28,621 nucleotides of DNA from Faeciplasma sp964650705 (GCA_964650705.1 CAZYUJ010000016.1:1-28621); one strand, 5' to 3'; shown: positions 14,791 to 22,484, counted from the stretch's first letter. Numbers and translations are program-made. The notes: generated from the sequence alone by a model not told the origin.

Positions 14791-14825
14791 ATAAAAAAAT
14801 CCCACCGTTTTTTCATCGGTGGGAT
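14791..14825 (-). terminator. Terminator with no gene in front of it
   Basis: ATCCCACCG (14799-14807) pairs with CGGTGGGAT (14817-14825). The U-run (TTTTTTTATTTT) exists only on the minus strand, so it stops leftward transcription. No minus-strand gene lies to its right; the next gene is the plus-strand sigma factor. It may insulate the promoter at 14736 or be left over from a lost gene. Confidence 0.75.
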
Positions 14826-15047
14826 AACAAAAGAAAAGACGGCATGGCAAATTGCTATAGGTATTTCAATTTAACACCCTAAAATCGAAAAAACGCTAAG
14901 TTCGATATCTTTCATGTCAATTTTTTTGACCAGTTGTGCCAAAAAAACATCATCTTGTGCCAGAATTATTGATTCAGGTCGGCATATATGATATTATGAA
15001 ATTTAACACTTTATCGAAATTCTTTTGAGATGTATGGAGGTGTATTT
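14826..15047 (+). promoter_or_regulatory. Regulatory region and promoter of the sigma factor gene
   Basis: There is no gene in this stretch. A promoter reads TTGATT (14969-14974), 17 bp, TATTAT (14992-14997). Just upstream are two TTGTGCCA direct repeats (14934-14941 and 14955-14962, 21 bp apart, about two helical turns) and an inverted repeat GTCAA-TTTTT-TTGAC (14916-14930). TTTAACAC plus ATCGAAA occurs twice, at 14870-14890 and 15002-15019, the second straddling the predicted start point. The arrangement suggests control by at least one DNA-binding regulator. Confidence 0.6.
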
Positions 15048-15593
15048 ATGCTGTCAATATGTTTGTCACTTATAGATGAGCCTAGTGATAAAGAGAAATT
15101 TCTTGCGATTTATGAGAGCTACAAGAATATGATGTTTTATAAAGCAATGTCTGTTCTGCATAGTTCTTCGCTTGCTGAGGAGGCTGTTCAGGAGAGCTTG
15201 ATCAAGATTGCAAAAAATATTTCAAAAATTTCTTCGATAGATTGCAGTCAAACTCGTTCTTTTATTGTTATTATAGTTAGGAACACTTCGCTTAATATGA
15301 TTGGTAGTGAACGTATTAAGGAAACCGAAGGAATTGATGACGATACTCCCGATGTAAGTATGGATGTTTTGAGCAAGGTGATGTCAAAGCAGGGTTACGA
15401 GCATCTTATTACACTCGTTAACGAGCTTGACGATATTTATACCGATGTCTTGACGTTAAAGCTTGTAATGGGATATAGCAATGAAGAAATTTCCTCGCTC
15501 ATTGGTGTTCCGAGAAGAACAGTTGATTCACGTATATATCGTGGAAAGAAAATATTACAGCGTAAGCTAGAGGATTATTATGGAGAGAAATAA
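15048..15593 (+). CDS. ECF-type RNA polymerase sigma factor
   Basis: 181 residues from the ATG at 15048, five bases after GGAGGTG; an in-frame ATG at 15030 lacks a site. Sigma region 2 occupies about 15-85 (FLAIYESYKNMMFYKAMSVL, then AEEAVQESLIKIAKN). Region 4 is about 120-175, with HTH GYSNEEISSLIGVPRRTVDSRI and the basic RGKKILQRKL. Regions 1.1 and 3 are absent, as in ECF sigma factors. It directs RNA polymerase to a small promoter set, most likely including this locus. The anti-sigma gene overlaps its 3' end by 14 bp, which ties their amounts together. Confidence 0.94.
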   Translation: MLSICLSLIDEPSDKEKFLAIYESYKNMMFYKAMSVLHSSSLAEEAVQESLIKIAKNISKISSIDCSQTRSFIVIIVRNTSLNMIGSERIKETEGIDDDTPDVSMDVLSKVMSKQGYEHLITLVNELDDIYTDVLTLKLVMGYSNEEISSLIGVPRRTVDSRIYRGKKILQRKLEDYYGEK

Positions 15594-16278
15594 CACAAAC
15601 AGCAATGAGATATTTGAAATACTCTTGCGTGATTCCTTGTCGGAAAAGATTGAGCAAGAATCGGAAGAACTGAGTAAATCTACTGTTGAACATAATTTTG
15701 AAACCGAATTCTCAAAAGATGTTGACAGAATTGCAAGAGGCATAAACAGCGAAGAGAAAAAGAGAATTGCTTACAAAGTGACATTCAGATCGCTCACTTT
15801 TATCGCTTGTGCTCTGGGAATTGTATTTTGTCTGCTTCTTACGCAACCAACAGTTCATGCAGCGGTTGCTGACGTTGTAAGACGGGTGTTCGGAGAATAT
15901 GACGAGTATTCATTCGCAGAACCGGATGAAGAAATTGCTTTCAATACAGAAATAAGACCGCAGTATATTCCGGAGGGCTTCACGCTGAGAATGATTTATT
16001 ACAGTGATGCGGATATGTCCATAACATATGATGCAATTGACGGACGAGAGATTTGCTTTGATTACGGTTTGGCAACCGAAGGTAGCGCAATATTTATTGA
16101 CAACGAAAACAGCATTTATTTACCATTTATGAAGAATGGCATAGAGTACCACTATTATGAGACCACTCACGAATACGGATATAATATTCTTTTGTGGGTT
16201 GAGAATGGTTACGTATACGAACTAAGTTCACAATTAGAAAAAGATGTTTTAGTGCAAATCGCCGAAAATATAAAATAA
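15580..16278 (+). CDS. Membrane anti-sigma factor with DUF4367-type domain
   Basis: 232 residues. The N-terminal cytoplasmic part (about 1-66) is acidic and helical and would hold the sigma factor. One transmembrane helix (about 68-88, LTFIACALGIVFCLLLTQP) follows, then an external domain (about 105-232) with YIPEGF, an aromatic beta-rich middle and a final LEKDVLVQIAENIK helix, as in DUF4367 proteins. The zinc-finger HxxxCxxC anti-sigma motif is missing, so sigma binding must be of another type. The external domain probably senses a signal outside the membrane and releases the sigma factor. The gene overlaps the sigma gene and starts within it at ATGGAGAGAAAT. Confidence 0.88.
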   Translation: MERNNTNSNEIFEILLRDSLSEKIEQESEELSKSTVEHNFETEFSKDVDRIARGINSEEKKRIAYKVTFRSLTFIACALGIVFCLLLTQPTVHAAVADVVRRVFGEYDEYSFAEPDEEIAFNTEIRPQYIPEGFTLRMIYYSDADMSITYDAIDGREICFDYGLATEGSAIFIDNENSIYLPFMKNGIEYHYYETTHEYGYNILLWVENGYVYELSSQLEKDVLVQIAENIK

Positions 16279-16294
16279 CTGCAAAAATTGCAGT
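16278..16294 (+). terminator. Weak hairpin after the anti-sigma gene
   Basis: ACTGCAA and TTGCAGT pair (7 bp) around AAA right after the stop codon, but CAAATTAAAAAG follows instead of a U-run. It is more likely a pause or RNA-stability element than an efficient terminator, so read-through into 16352 is expected. Confidence 0.4.
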
Positions 16295-16301
16295 CAAATT
16301 A

Positions 16302-16348
16302 AAAAGACTTCTGTTTACTTAGTAGAAACTAAAAAACGGAGGTCTTTT
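16302..16348 (+). promoter_or_regulatory. Leader hairpin that buries the ribosome binding site of the secreted protein gene
   Basis: AAAAGACTTCTG (16302-16313) can pair along all 12 positions (two G-U) with CGGAGGTCTTTT (16337-16348). The right arm contains the only ribosome binding site, GGAGG (16338-16342), of the gene starting at 16352. In the folded state translation should be off. The trigger that opens it is unknown. Because the right arm ends in TCTTTTCTT, a terminator role is also conceivable. Confidence 0.6.
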
Positions 16349-16351
16349 CTT

Positions 16352-16750
16352 ATGAAGAAAACAATCAAAAAAATATTTGCAATCGCACTTGCTGTTGTTA
16401 CCTTAATGATATTCGCCGTATCGGTATATGCTGTTCAGCCGAAGTATACCAATACATATAGTGTTACCTTGAATCTGTCATTTTCATCAAGTGGTGCGAA
16501 CTGCTATTGTAAAATCAAAGGGATATCAACTGTTAAGAGCATCACAAACGGTACAATGCAGTTGCTTGACAGTAATGGGAACATTGTGGCAACCTGGTCG
16601 AATCTTTCAGCAACCGGTAATCAGCTGATAGTTTCAAAGACCGCAACGAACATTGTAGCCGGTGAGACCTACACTCTCACTATCTCGGCTTATGTTAACA
16701 CTTCTACATACAGCGAATACATAAGCCAGTCAACAACTTCGACTAACTAA
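16352..16750 (+). CDS. Small secreted protein, first of the cassette
   Basis: 132 residues. The signal peptide (KK..KK, hydrophobic core IFAIALAVVTLMIFAVS) probably ends near VYA-VQ at residue 28. The mature ~105 residues are rich in Ser, Thr, Asn and beta-prone stretches (YSVTLNLSFSSSG, QLLDSNGNIVATWSNL, AGETYTLTISAYV), which looks like a small beta sandwich. There are two cysteines close together (NCYCK). There is no sorting signal or lipobox, so it is released or retained non-covalently. It lies directly after the anti-sigma gene, with its ribosome binding site in a hairpin. I do not recognise a family. Confidence 0.88.
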   Translation: MKKTIKKIFAIALAVVTLMIFAVSVYAVQPKYTNTYSVTLNLSFSSSGANCYCKIKGISTVKSITNGTMQLLDSNGNIVATWSNLSATGNQLIVSKTATNIVAGETYTLTISAYVNTSTYSEYISQSTTSTN

Positions 16751-16768
16751 GCAAGTTTTGCGTGAAAG

Positions 16769-16784
16769 AGGTGAGTCCGATGTT
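16769..16784 (+). repeat. 16-bp element, copy A
   Basis: AGGTGAGTCCGATGTT is repeated exactly at 19476-19491. It begins 75 bp ahead of the ATG at 16844; the other copy begins 76 bp ahead of its gene's start codon. It may be an operator. Alternatively, AGGTGA plus ATG five bases later could open a tiny leader frame (MLRSYYCN, stop). Confidence 0.7.
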
Positions 16785-16843
16785 AAGATCATATTATTGT
16801 AACTAAAAAGGAAATTTAAGTTATCGTAGAAAGGATGTTATTT

Positions 16844-17215
16844 ATGAAAAAAGTTATTTGTTTAATCATGTGTATTGTTTTAGCATTATCCATGCTGTGT
16901 ATCAATGTTTCGGCAGCTACGTATACTTGTAAATACTGTTTATCAACTGGGACGGCAACAAAGATATGTATTTCAGAAATACACCCTTATGAATCAACGA
17001 TTGCCTGTACCTTACGAAACAGTACATTTGACGGCATATTCCATCAAGGTATTTGTAACATAGAACAGTACTACTGTTGGGATTATTATTCGTGTAGTTC
17101 ATGTAATACGGTATATCAGGGCGAAACATATCATATGTGTTATGTTTATCATACACATACTGAATTAGGGGCTTTATATAGAAGCGTGTGCTCAACATAT
17201 TTGAACAGGAGTTGA
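16844..17215 (+). CDS. Small secreted cysteine-rich protein
   Basis: 123 residues from the ATG at 16844, eight bases after AAAGGA. A signal peptide (MKKVICLIMCIVLALSMLC) probably ends at VSA-AT near residue 25. The mature ~98 residues contain ten cysteines, including CKYC near the N-terminus and CSSC in the middle, plus many Tyr and His (YYCWDYYSCSSC, YHMCYVYHTH). The even count suggests disulfides, and the CxxC pairs with histidines could bind zinc. No known family is recognised. It could be an antimicrobial peptide, an inhibitor or a signal molecule, but nothing in the sequence decides this. The 16-bp repeat element lies 75 bp upstream, shared with the gene at 19552. Confidence 0.82.
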   Translation: MKKVICLIMCIVLALSMLCINVSAATYTCKYCLSTGTATKICISEIHPYESTIACTLRNSTFDGIFHQGICNIEQYYCWDYYSCSSCNTVYQGETYHMCYVYHTHTELGALYRSVCSTYLNRS

Positions 17216-17263
17216 TGTTATATCACTTATGAGGGTGACGCTCTGAAAGGAAAAAGAGATGCC

Positions 17264-19330
17264 ATGAAAAGAACTTTTTGCATTCTGTTGTCGATACTCA
17301 GTATACTTATGCTTGTAGCTTGCAGTAAGCAGGAAATCATCTTTGAGTCTTCCGCTTACATTTCAGCGGAGTCTTTGCCTCTTGTTGGTATAAAGCTTGA
17401 CTGTCAGCCACAGGATCTGACTGCGTATAAGAATATCGCTTTTGTGCTCGCTGAGGGCAAGGTTGCACGGCTCGACCTTGTAAACAATACATCGCAAACT
17501 GTATTAGAGGATCCGTCTGTGATTGCTATTGCCTGCGACAGCTCCCGATTTGCAGCAGTAAGTCCTTCGCAGGTCTGCGTTTATGACTATGACGGCACTT
17601 TGCTGGCAAGCGTTCCGATTGAAGCGGAAACCTCACAGATCGTTGATATTGCAATCAATAAAGAGCGTGTTGTGTTTGCTCACCGTGCAAAGTCGGTTGA
17701 TGAGATATACTGCGCCGACCTGAACGAGATGACGCTTACCCTTTTACCAAGCGGATGGAACGCAGGTGTTAAAAACGCACAGATAAGCAGGACATCTCTT
17801 TCGTCAAGCGGAGCGCTTTTGGTGAACTATTGCCACAACTTCAGTATGGCAGGCTATGATCTGAGAACGGTTGTGTACAGCATTGAAAACTCTGCGGTAT
17901 CATCTTACATTGACGTAAGTGCGGTTGCGGATAACGGTTGCTTTGATCCGGATGGCGAGTTTTACTATATTGAAACTTATTATACAGAGCTAAAAGAGTG
18001 GAATCAGTTTATCACCAAGCTCTCAAATGACGGCGCCTCTTCAACTGTTATGCTTGTAGATAACGATGGGCTAAAAAAACTCGGCGTTGAGCCTCAGGAG
18101 ATATTTGAGTATGAGAGCAACTTTAGCGGCAAAACGGTAACCACCCGACACGTTCTGGACGATTATTCCCTTGAATTCGCCGATGGCGAGAGTTTTGTCA
18201 TATGGAACAAAACCGCAAACACACTTGCGGCATTCAGCGCCGATACAGATACTGAGCCGTTGGTACTGCTCACATCTGATGTTACCGATGGAACTGAGCA
18301 CTGGCTGAAGGCACTGGTAATTGAATATACCGCCCAAACGAGCCGACAGATCGAAATTAAGTACTGCTCGGAGGAAGATTATGAAAACTCTGTACGCACT
18401 AAGCTCTTGGCAAAGGACACCGACTTTGATTTGTTTATCGCTGACGCGGCACTGCTCAGAAGTGTGCTTGAAAACTCCGCTTACGAGCCTCTTGACGGAT
18501 ATGAGAGCCTGAGCGCTAATTTTGACAGCGTCTTGGCAGACGGCGTTCGTGAGCTGATGAGTACAGATGACGGAATCTTCGGCGTACCGCTTACCGTTTC
18601 CTTCTGGGGATGCCTTGAGCAGTTGGGAGAAAGTGATATTCCCGACAGCTGGACAGTGCAGGATATGTTCTTAGCTTGTGAAAGCCTTACGGGTAGTGAC
18701 AAAAAGCTTTTTAGAGACAGATTTATGCTCACCCGAACGGTGTGGAACTGTGTCGAGGATATGGTGCAAAAGGACGGAACGATTGACGAAGAAGAGCTTT
18801 CCGGATTCTTCGCCACACTCAAAAAATATAACGATGCAGGCGTTCTGTGCGACGGTGATAAGGAAAATATCCTGACCTATGGCTTGTTGCCGTATAACTA
18901 CGGCACACTCAAAGTCAATGATTTTGAGGGACGCACGATAATCTTCGCTCCGACAAGAAGCGGCACAAGATACCTTGAAGTTGAAAAGACGATACTTATA
19001 AACCGAAGCTCCGAAAACAAGGATGCCGCCGCAGAGTTTTTGACACTTATGACAAGCGAAGGAGTTGTTTATGATAACGAGTACCTTATGATAGGCGCAG
19101 ATATTACCAAGTACACATATTATGAGAGTCTTGATGATGCGAAAAAGGAAATTTTACAATTCCAGAACACCACGTATCAGAATGCAAAGCCTTCGTTCCT
19201 TGAAATCATTGACGGCTTGCCGCAGTTTATAGCCGATGAGATAGTAAGTCAACTTTTTGATAATAAGATAACTCCCCAAAAAGCTGCTGAAAGAATAAAG
19301 CGTTATGTAGCATATGTCTATTTTGAGTGA
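17264..19330 (+). CDS. Lipoprotein: propeller-like region fused to a solute-binding domain
   Basis: 688 residues. The lipoprotein signal peptide ends with LVAC (Cys20 lipidated). Residues about 45-325 look like repeated beta strands of a propeller (VARLDLVNNT, VCVYDYDGTLLASV, DEIYCADLNEMTLTLL, VIWNKTANTLAAFS). From about 331 a family 1-type solute-binding domain begins (LTSDVTDGTEHWLKALVIEY, DFDLFIADAALLRSVLE, GIFGVPLTVSFWG) and runs to about 640 with the NKDAAAEFLTLMTSEG segment. Ordinary solute-binding proteins are about 400-450 residues, so the extra ~300 N-terminal residues are notable. No MalFG-type permease is nearby; the only transporter is the ABC-2 type downstream. It is anchored outside the membrane, and the ligand is unknown. 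Confidence 0.88.
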   Translation: MKRTFCILLSILSILMLVACSKQEIIFESSAYISAESLPLVGIKLDCQPQDLTAYKNIAFVLAEGKVARLDLVNNTSQTVLEDPSVIAIACDSSRFAAVSPSQVCVYDYDGTLLASVPIEAETSQIVDIAINKERVVFAHRAKSVDEIYCADLNEMTLTLLPSGWNAGVKNAQISRTSLSSSGALLVNYCHNFSMAGYDLRTVVYSIENSAVSSYIDVSAVADNGCFDPDGEFYYIETYYTELKEWNQFITKLSNDGASSTVMLVDNDGLKKLGVEPQEIFEYESNFSGKTVTTRHVLDDYSLEFADGESFVIWNKTANTLAAFSADTDTEPLVLLTSDVTDGTEHWLKALVIEYTAQTSRQIEIKYCSEEDYENSVRTKLLAKDTDFDLFIADAALLRSVLENSAYEPLDGYESLSANFDSVLADGVRELMSTDDGIFGVPLTVSFWGCLEQLGESDIPDSWTVQDMFLACESLTGSDKKLFRDRFMLTRTVWNCVEDMVQKDGTIDEEELSGFFATLKKYNDAGVLCDGDKENILTYGLLPYNYGTLKVNDFEGRTIIFAPTRSGTRYLEVEKTILINRSSENKDAAAEFLTLMTSEGVVYDNEYLMIGADITKYTYYESLDDAKKEILQFQNTTYQNAKPSFLEIIDGLPQFIADEIVSQLFDNKITPQKAAERIKRYVAYVYFE

Positions 19331-19475
19331 TTATTTTTAGACGATGAAATCAAAATCCGTTCAATTTATAAAGAATCGCACAATCTCAATTGTCTCAAAA
19401 CTTCAAGTTCGCTTTATTGAATCGCTAGCATTATTTTTCGATTTGTTCGTAATGACAGAATGTTTTTAATGATAA

Positions 19476-19491
19476 AGGTGAGTCCGATGTT
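19476..19491 (+). repeat. 16-bp element, copy B
   Basis: An exact copy of AGGTGAGTCCGATGTT (copy A at 16769-16784). It starts 31 bp upstream of a consensus -35 box and 76 bp ahead of the start codon at 19552. The possible leader frame here is four codons (MFDS, stop). The rest of 19331-19551 shows no gene. Confidence 0.7.
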
Positions 19492-19506
19492 CGATTCGTA
19501 AAATTA

Positions 19507-19535
19507 TTGACAACAGATTTATAGGATTATATAAT
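19507..19535 (+). promoter_or_regulatory. Perfect-consensus sigma-A promoter
   Basis: TTGACA (19507-19512), exactly 17 bp, TATAAT (19530-19535): both hexamers are full consensus. The predicted start point (~19542) lies only about 10 bases before the start codon at 19552, so the leader would be very short. The 16-bp element sits just upstream, centred near -58. Confidence 0.85.
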
Positions 19536-19551
19536 TAAAGAAAGGAATTAC

Positions 19552-19914
19552 ATTAAGAACAAAAAGATCTTTTCGATTATAGTTGCAATCGTTATTACTT
19601 TGAGCATGACATTTAGTATATATGCCGCGTCATCATCCGGAACTCTTGGGTATTATGATTATTCTTGTTCCATTAGCAACTTGTCTTATACGATAAATGC
19701 TTCCATGTCAGTTACTAAGACAAATTCATCGGCTCTTTCATCTTATTCGGAAATTAAAATTACAGGGGTTATAAGCCCTAATACTCTCATAAACGAAAGT
19801 ATTAGCGGCTACGGTTCTATTGGTGATTCCTATACATACGAAAAGCTTGTAGTATCGTCATTAGGACAGTTTTATATTAACGGCACAAGAGTTGCGGCAC
19901 TTTACGGTGGATGA
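19552..19914 (+). CDS. Small secreted protein with an apparent ATT start codon
   Basis: 120 residues if read from ATT at 19552, five bases after AAAGGA. From there the text is a textbook signal peptide, (M)KNKKIFSIIVAIVITLSM then TFSIYA-AS. The in-frame TTG (19600) or ATG (19606) would remove most of the signal peptide and have no ribosome binding site. Either the gene uses a rare ATT start, as infC does, or an ATG was mutated and the gene is dying. The mature ~90 residues are Ser/Tyr/Asn-rich and beta-prone (CSISNLSYTINASMSV, LVVSSLGQFYINGTRV) with one cysteine. I recognise no family. A perfect-consensus promoter precedes it. Confidence 0.72.
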   Translation: MKNKKIFSIIVAIVITLSMTFSIYAASSSGTLGYYDYSCSISNLSYTINASMSVTKTNSSALSSYSEIKITGVISPNTLINESISGYGSIGDSYTYEKLVVSSLGQFYINGTRVAALYGG

Positions 19915-19939
19915 TTTTCGCAAACGAACAATCGGTCTA

Positions 19940-19962
19940 TGCGGCGTATTTTTCACGCCGCA
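19940..19962 (+). terminator. Hairpin after the ATT-start gene
   Basis: TGCGGCGT and ACGCCGCA form a perfect 8-bp GC-rich stem with loop ATTTTTC, followed by AATTCCTTTC. The U-run is poor, so it may end or only reduce transcription between the strong promoter at 19507 and the lipoprotein genes. Confidence 0.6.
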
Positions 19963-20020
19963 AATTCCTTTCAGCTAGAAAGTATTATATTAACACATCC
20001 TTGAAAAGAAAGGATATGCC

Positions 20021-21196
20021 ATGAAAAAAACACTATTAATCATTCTGCTTTCCGTATCAACGCTTTTATCCTCCTGCGGCCTGAATACAGCTGATACCGG
20101 TGTCGAAAATCCCCATGTCGAAAACGATAAGAGCCCATCTGAAATAATTTACGCCGATGCTCCTACTGACTGCCTTATGGGATATACACCAGACGAAATT
20201 AAAATATCAGGCTCGTTGAATATGTGTCTTTATGACGGCGTTTTATATACTGACATTTGGGTCAATGAGCAGAATATGATAATGTACCGCGATGAATCAA
20301 GCGGATCCTTTAAACCTCTTTGCAATAAAGAAAGTTGTTCACACATGGACATTACCTGCAGTGCAGCTCTTGGCGGAGACTATGTGAAGGGCTTTGCTGT
20401 ATGGCAAAACAGGATATACTGGATAGAACAGACAACCTATTTATCCGGAAGCGATTATCTTAACGTTCTTACACTTTGTTGTCAAAATCTCGACGGTACA
20501 CAAAGAGCGAAAATAAAAGAATTTGAAAATATCTCTTCTAACACAACATTTTATTATTATGATGGCTACGCTTATTATTTCGCTAACGGAGGGATATTTG
20601 CTTCTGATCTTAACAGCGAAAAAACAACAGAAATTGTTGCGGAAAATACCAATGATGAAGTTGGCTTTTATTACAGCTTCGATTATTCCGACGGTGTAAT
20701 GAGCTTTACTGTTGATACTTATAACAATCAAGATCAAGAGGTGTTCAGCTCGGTGACCTATTCATATATCCCTGAAACGAAAGAGCTGACAACTAAAGAA
20801 AACCAATATGAAGCAGCTACGCCGGATTTTAACACAGAAGACGAGCTGTATGACAATGGTGATTATAATTATTTCGGCTTTGCTTCAGAGTACGCTGTCA
20901 AGTCGTATCCTGACGGTAACGAAGGATATCAGTTGGTTGCTAAAGACAGCAGTGGAAATACTGTTTTTGACATATATATCGGGGAGCTCGGAAATTTGAT
21001 GATGTATAACGATGCGGGTATATTCCCGGAATCGCTCATGCATATTGCTTGCGATGGTAAATATATTTACTATAATTTCGAATATACCGAACCAATAATC
21101 AATATAGGCAGTAAATCATATAAAACTCTGCATACTCAAATTATGGCAATAGATATCGAAACTGCAGAAATCACCGTTCTTTATACTGACCAATGA
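20021..21196 (+). CDS. Lipoprotein with propeller-like repeats and C-x4-C-S-H-x4-C motif (1 of 3)
   Basis: 391 residues. The lipoprotein signal peptide ends LLSSC with Cys19 as the lipid anchor. The motif Cys101-x4-Cys106-Ser-His108-x4-Cys113 follows PL and is shared exactly in spacing with the two next lipoproteins. The rest shows repeated strand pairs with aromatic turns (YYYDGYAYYFANGG, GKYIYYNFEY, TQIMAIDIETAEITVLY), typical of the DUF5050-like beta-propeller lipoproteins of Clostridia. It acts outside the membrane. Function unknown; the cysteine/histidine motif might bind a metal or form a disulfide cap. AAAGGA precedes the start, and the next lipoprotein follows by 17 bp. Confidence 0.88.
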   Translation: MKKTLLIILLSVSTLLSSCGLNTADTGVENPHVENDKSPSEIIYADAPTDCLMGYTPDEIKISGSLNMCLYDGVLYTDIWVNEQNMIMYRDESSGSFKPLCNKESCSHMDITCSAALGGDYVKGFAVWQNRIYWIEQTTYLSGSDYLNVLTLCCQNLDGTQRAKIKEFENISSNTTFYYYDGYAYYFANGGIFASDLNSEKTTEIVAENTNDEVGFYYSFDYSDGVMSFTVDTYNNQDQEVFSSVTYSYIPETKELTTKENQYEAATPDFNTEDELYDNGDYNYFGFASEYAVKSYPDGNEGYQLVAKDSSGNTVFDIYIGELGNLMMYNDAGIFPESLMHIACDGKYIYYNFEYTEPIINIGSKSYKTLHTQIMAIDIETAEITVLYTDQ

Positions 21197-21213
21197 TTAC
21201 TTAGGAGAAATAT

Positions 21214-22356
21214 ATGAAAAGAATATTTATCTTAATCGTTTCGGTACTTTTTCTTACTTCGTGTAACTCATCAACACCCCGCTTCGAGGTTGAGGTTTCA
21301 TTTGACAGTGACCAAAACTTTACGACACCGTCTTTGAACTATGGTGCCTCATCTGAAGATATTTTGTTCTTTACTGTCGAAAGTGAAATGTTATACTGTG
21401 CGGATTTGGTGAACGATATATGTGTTCCCTTATGTTCCAAGCCGGAATGTTCTCACGGCGCAGCAACCTGTAATGCTTATTGCTCAACAATCTATTCACT
21501 TAGTCTTTATGACGGCGGGCTGTATTGTTTTCGTTCTTGTGGTGACGGTACATTCGAAATTGTCGATATTTTCGTTGATGGATCGGGTAGAAAAAAGATA
21601 AAAACATTCGAAAACGATTTAATTACCGATTTCATGTCCGGAGTTGGAGATTTCTCGGCATTATCTCATAGAGGCTGTTACATTATGAGCGGAACACATC
21701 GTAAAGTCGAACTTGGTACAGCTAAAGATATAGCTGAGGTCATTGTATATAATTTGGACTCACAGAATGATGGGGAGATCATATATGAGAATTCCGTACT
21801 GACAAAAGTAACTGTTCAGGCATATGAGGATTTCCTTTACATACTTGCATACAGCACAGAAGATATGGAAATCTGCAGGTATGATTTGTCTACGCAGGAA
21901 AGCGAAGTTGTATGCCGCGTCAGTATACCGATATTTTCTCCTCTTATGTGGGTAGACAATGAAAAAATACTCATTGCAGATCGTTCCGAAAAGGCTGATG
22001 TGTATATATTTGACCTTGATACGAATGAGTTTACTCTTTTGTATAATTTCAATGAAGGATCTGATATTTCATATTATTTATACGGATTCTCTAACGGTAA
22101 TGTCATTGGCGGATATCCGGAAGGAAATAAGTTTAAGCTTTGTGTAAAAGATGAAAGAGGAAACATAACTTTAAAAACGGATGTGAGCATTAACGGCATC
22201 GATGAAAACGCTCCCGTGTATTCTTTTATTCTCGGATCAGATGACAAAAATATATATATCGAATCCAAAGTCTGGTCTAACGAAAATCCGGCCGAATACA
22301 TCTTTGCCGTTTCGCTCGATGACAAGAAAGTTGAAATATTGTGGGGACAACAATAA
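21214..22356 (+). CDS. Lipoprotein with propeller-like repeats and C-x4-C-S-H-x4-C motif (2 of 3)
   Basis: 380 residues. The lipobox is LTSC with Cys17. The shared motif is PLCSKPECSHGAATCNA: Cys74, Cys79, His81, Cys86. Repeated strands follow (LYCFRSCGDG, VIVYNLDSQNDGEIIYEN, DVYIFDLDTNEFTLLYNF, IYIESKVW, IFAVSLDDKKVEILWG), consistent with a propeller of the same kind as its neighbours. It starts 17 bp after the previous gene with TTAGGAGA as ribosome binding site, so it is co-transcribed. The three paralogues differ widely outside the motif and strand pattern, which suggests old duplication and different ligands. Function unknown. Confidence 0.88.
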   Translation: MKRIFILIVSVLFLTSCNSSTPRFEVEVSFDSDQNFTTPSLNYGASSEDILFFTVESEMLYCADLVNDICVPLCSKPECSHGAATCNAYCSTIYSLSLYDGGLYCFRSCGDGTFEIVDIFVDGSGRKKIKTFENDLITDFMSGVGDFSALSHRGCYIMSGTHRKVELGTAKDIAEVIVYNLDSQNDGEIIYENSVLTKVTVQAYEDFLYILAYSTEDMEICRYDLSTQESEVVCRVSIPIFSPLMWVDNEKILIADRSEKADVYIFDLDTNEFTLLYNFNEGSDISYYLYGFSNGNVIGGYPEGNKFKLCVKDERGNITLKTDVSINGIDENAPVYSFILGSDDKNIYIESKVWSNENPAEYIFAVSLDDKKVEILWGQQ

Positions 22357-22484
22357 ACTTCTGCGTAAAATACAATAAGGATTAAGAACCGTATGGTCTT
22401 CGGCATCCGGAATATCATATAGACAAGAATAATACTTCGCAAACAAACGGCTGCATTTAAGAATCATTTTCAGGACCGAATCAG

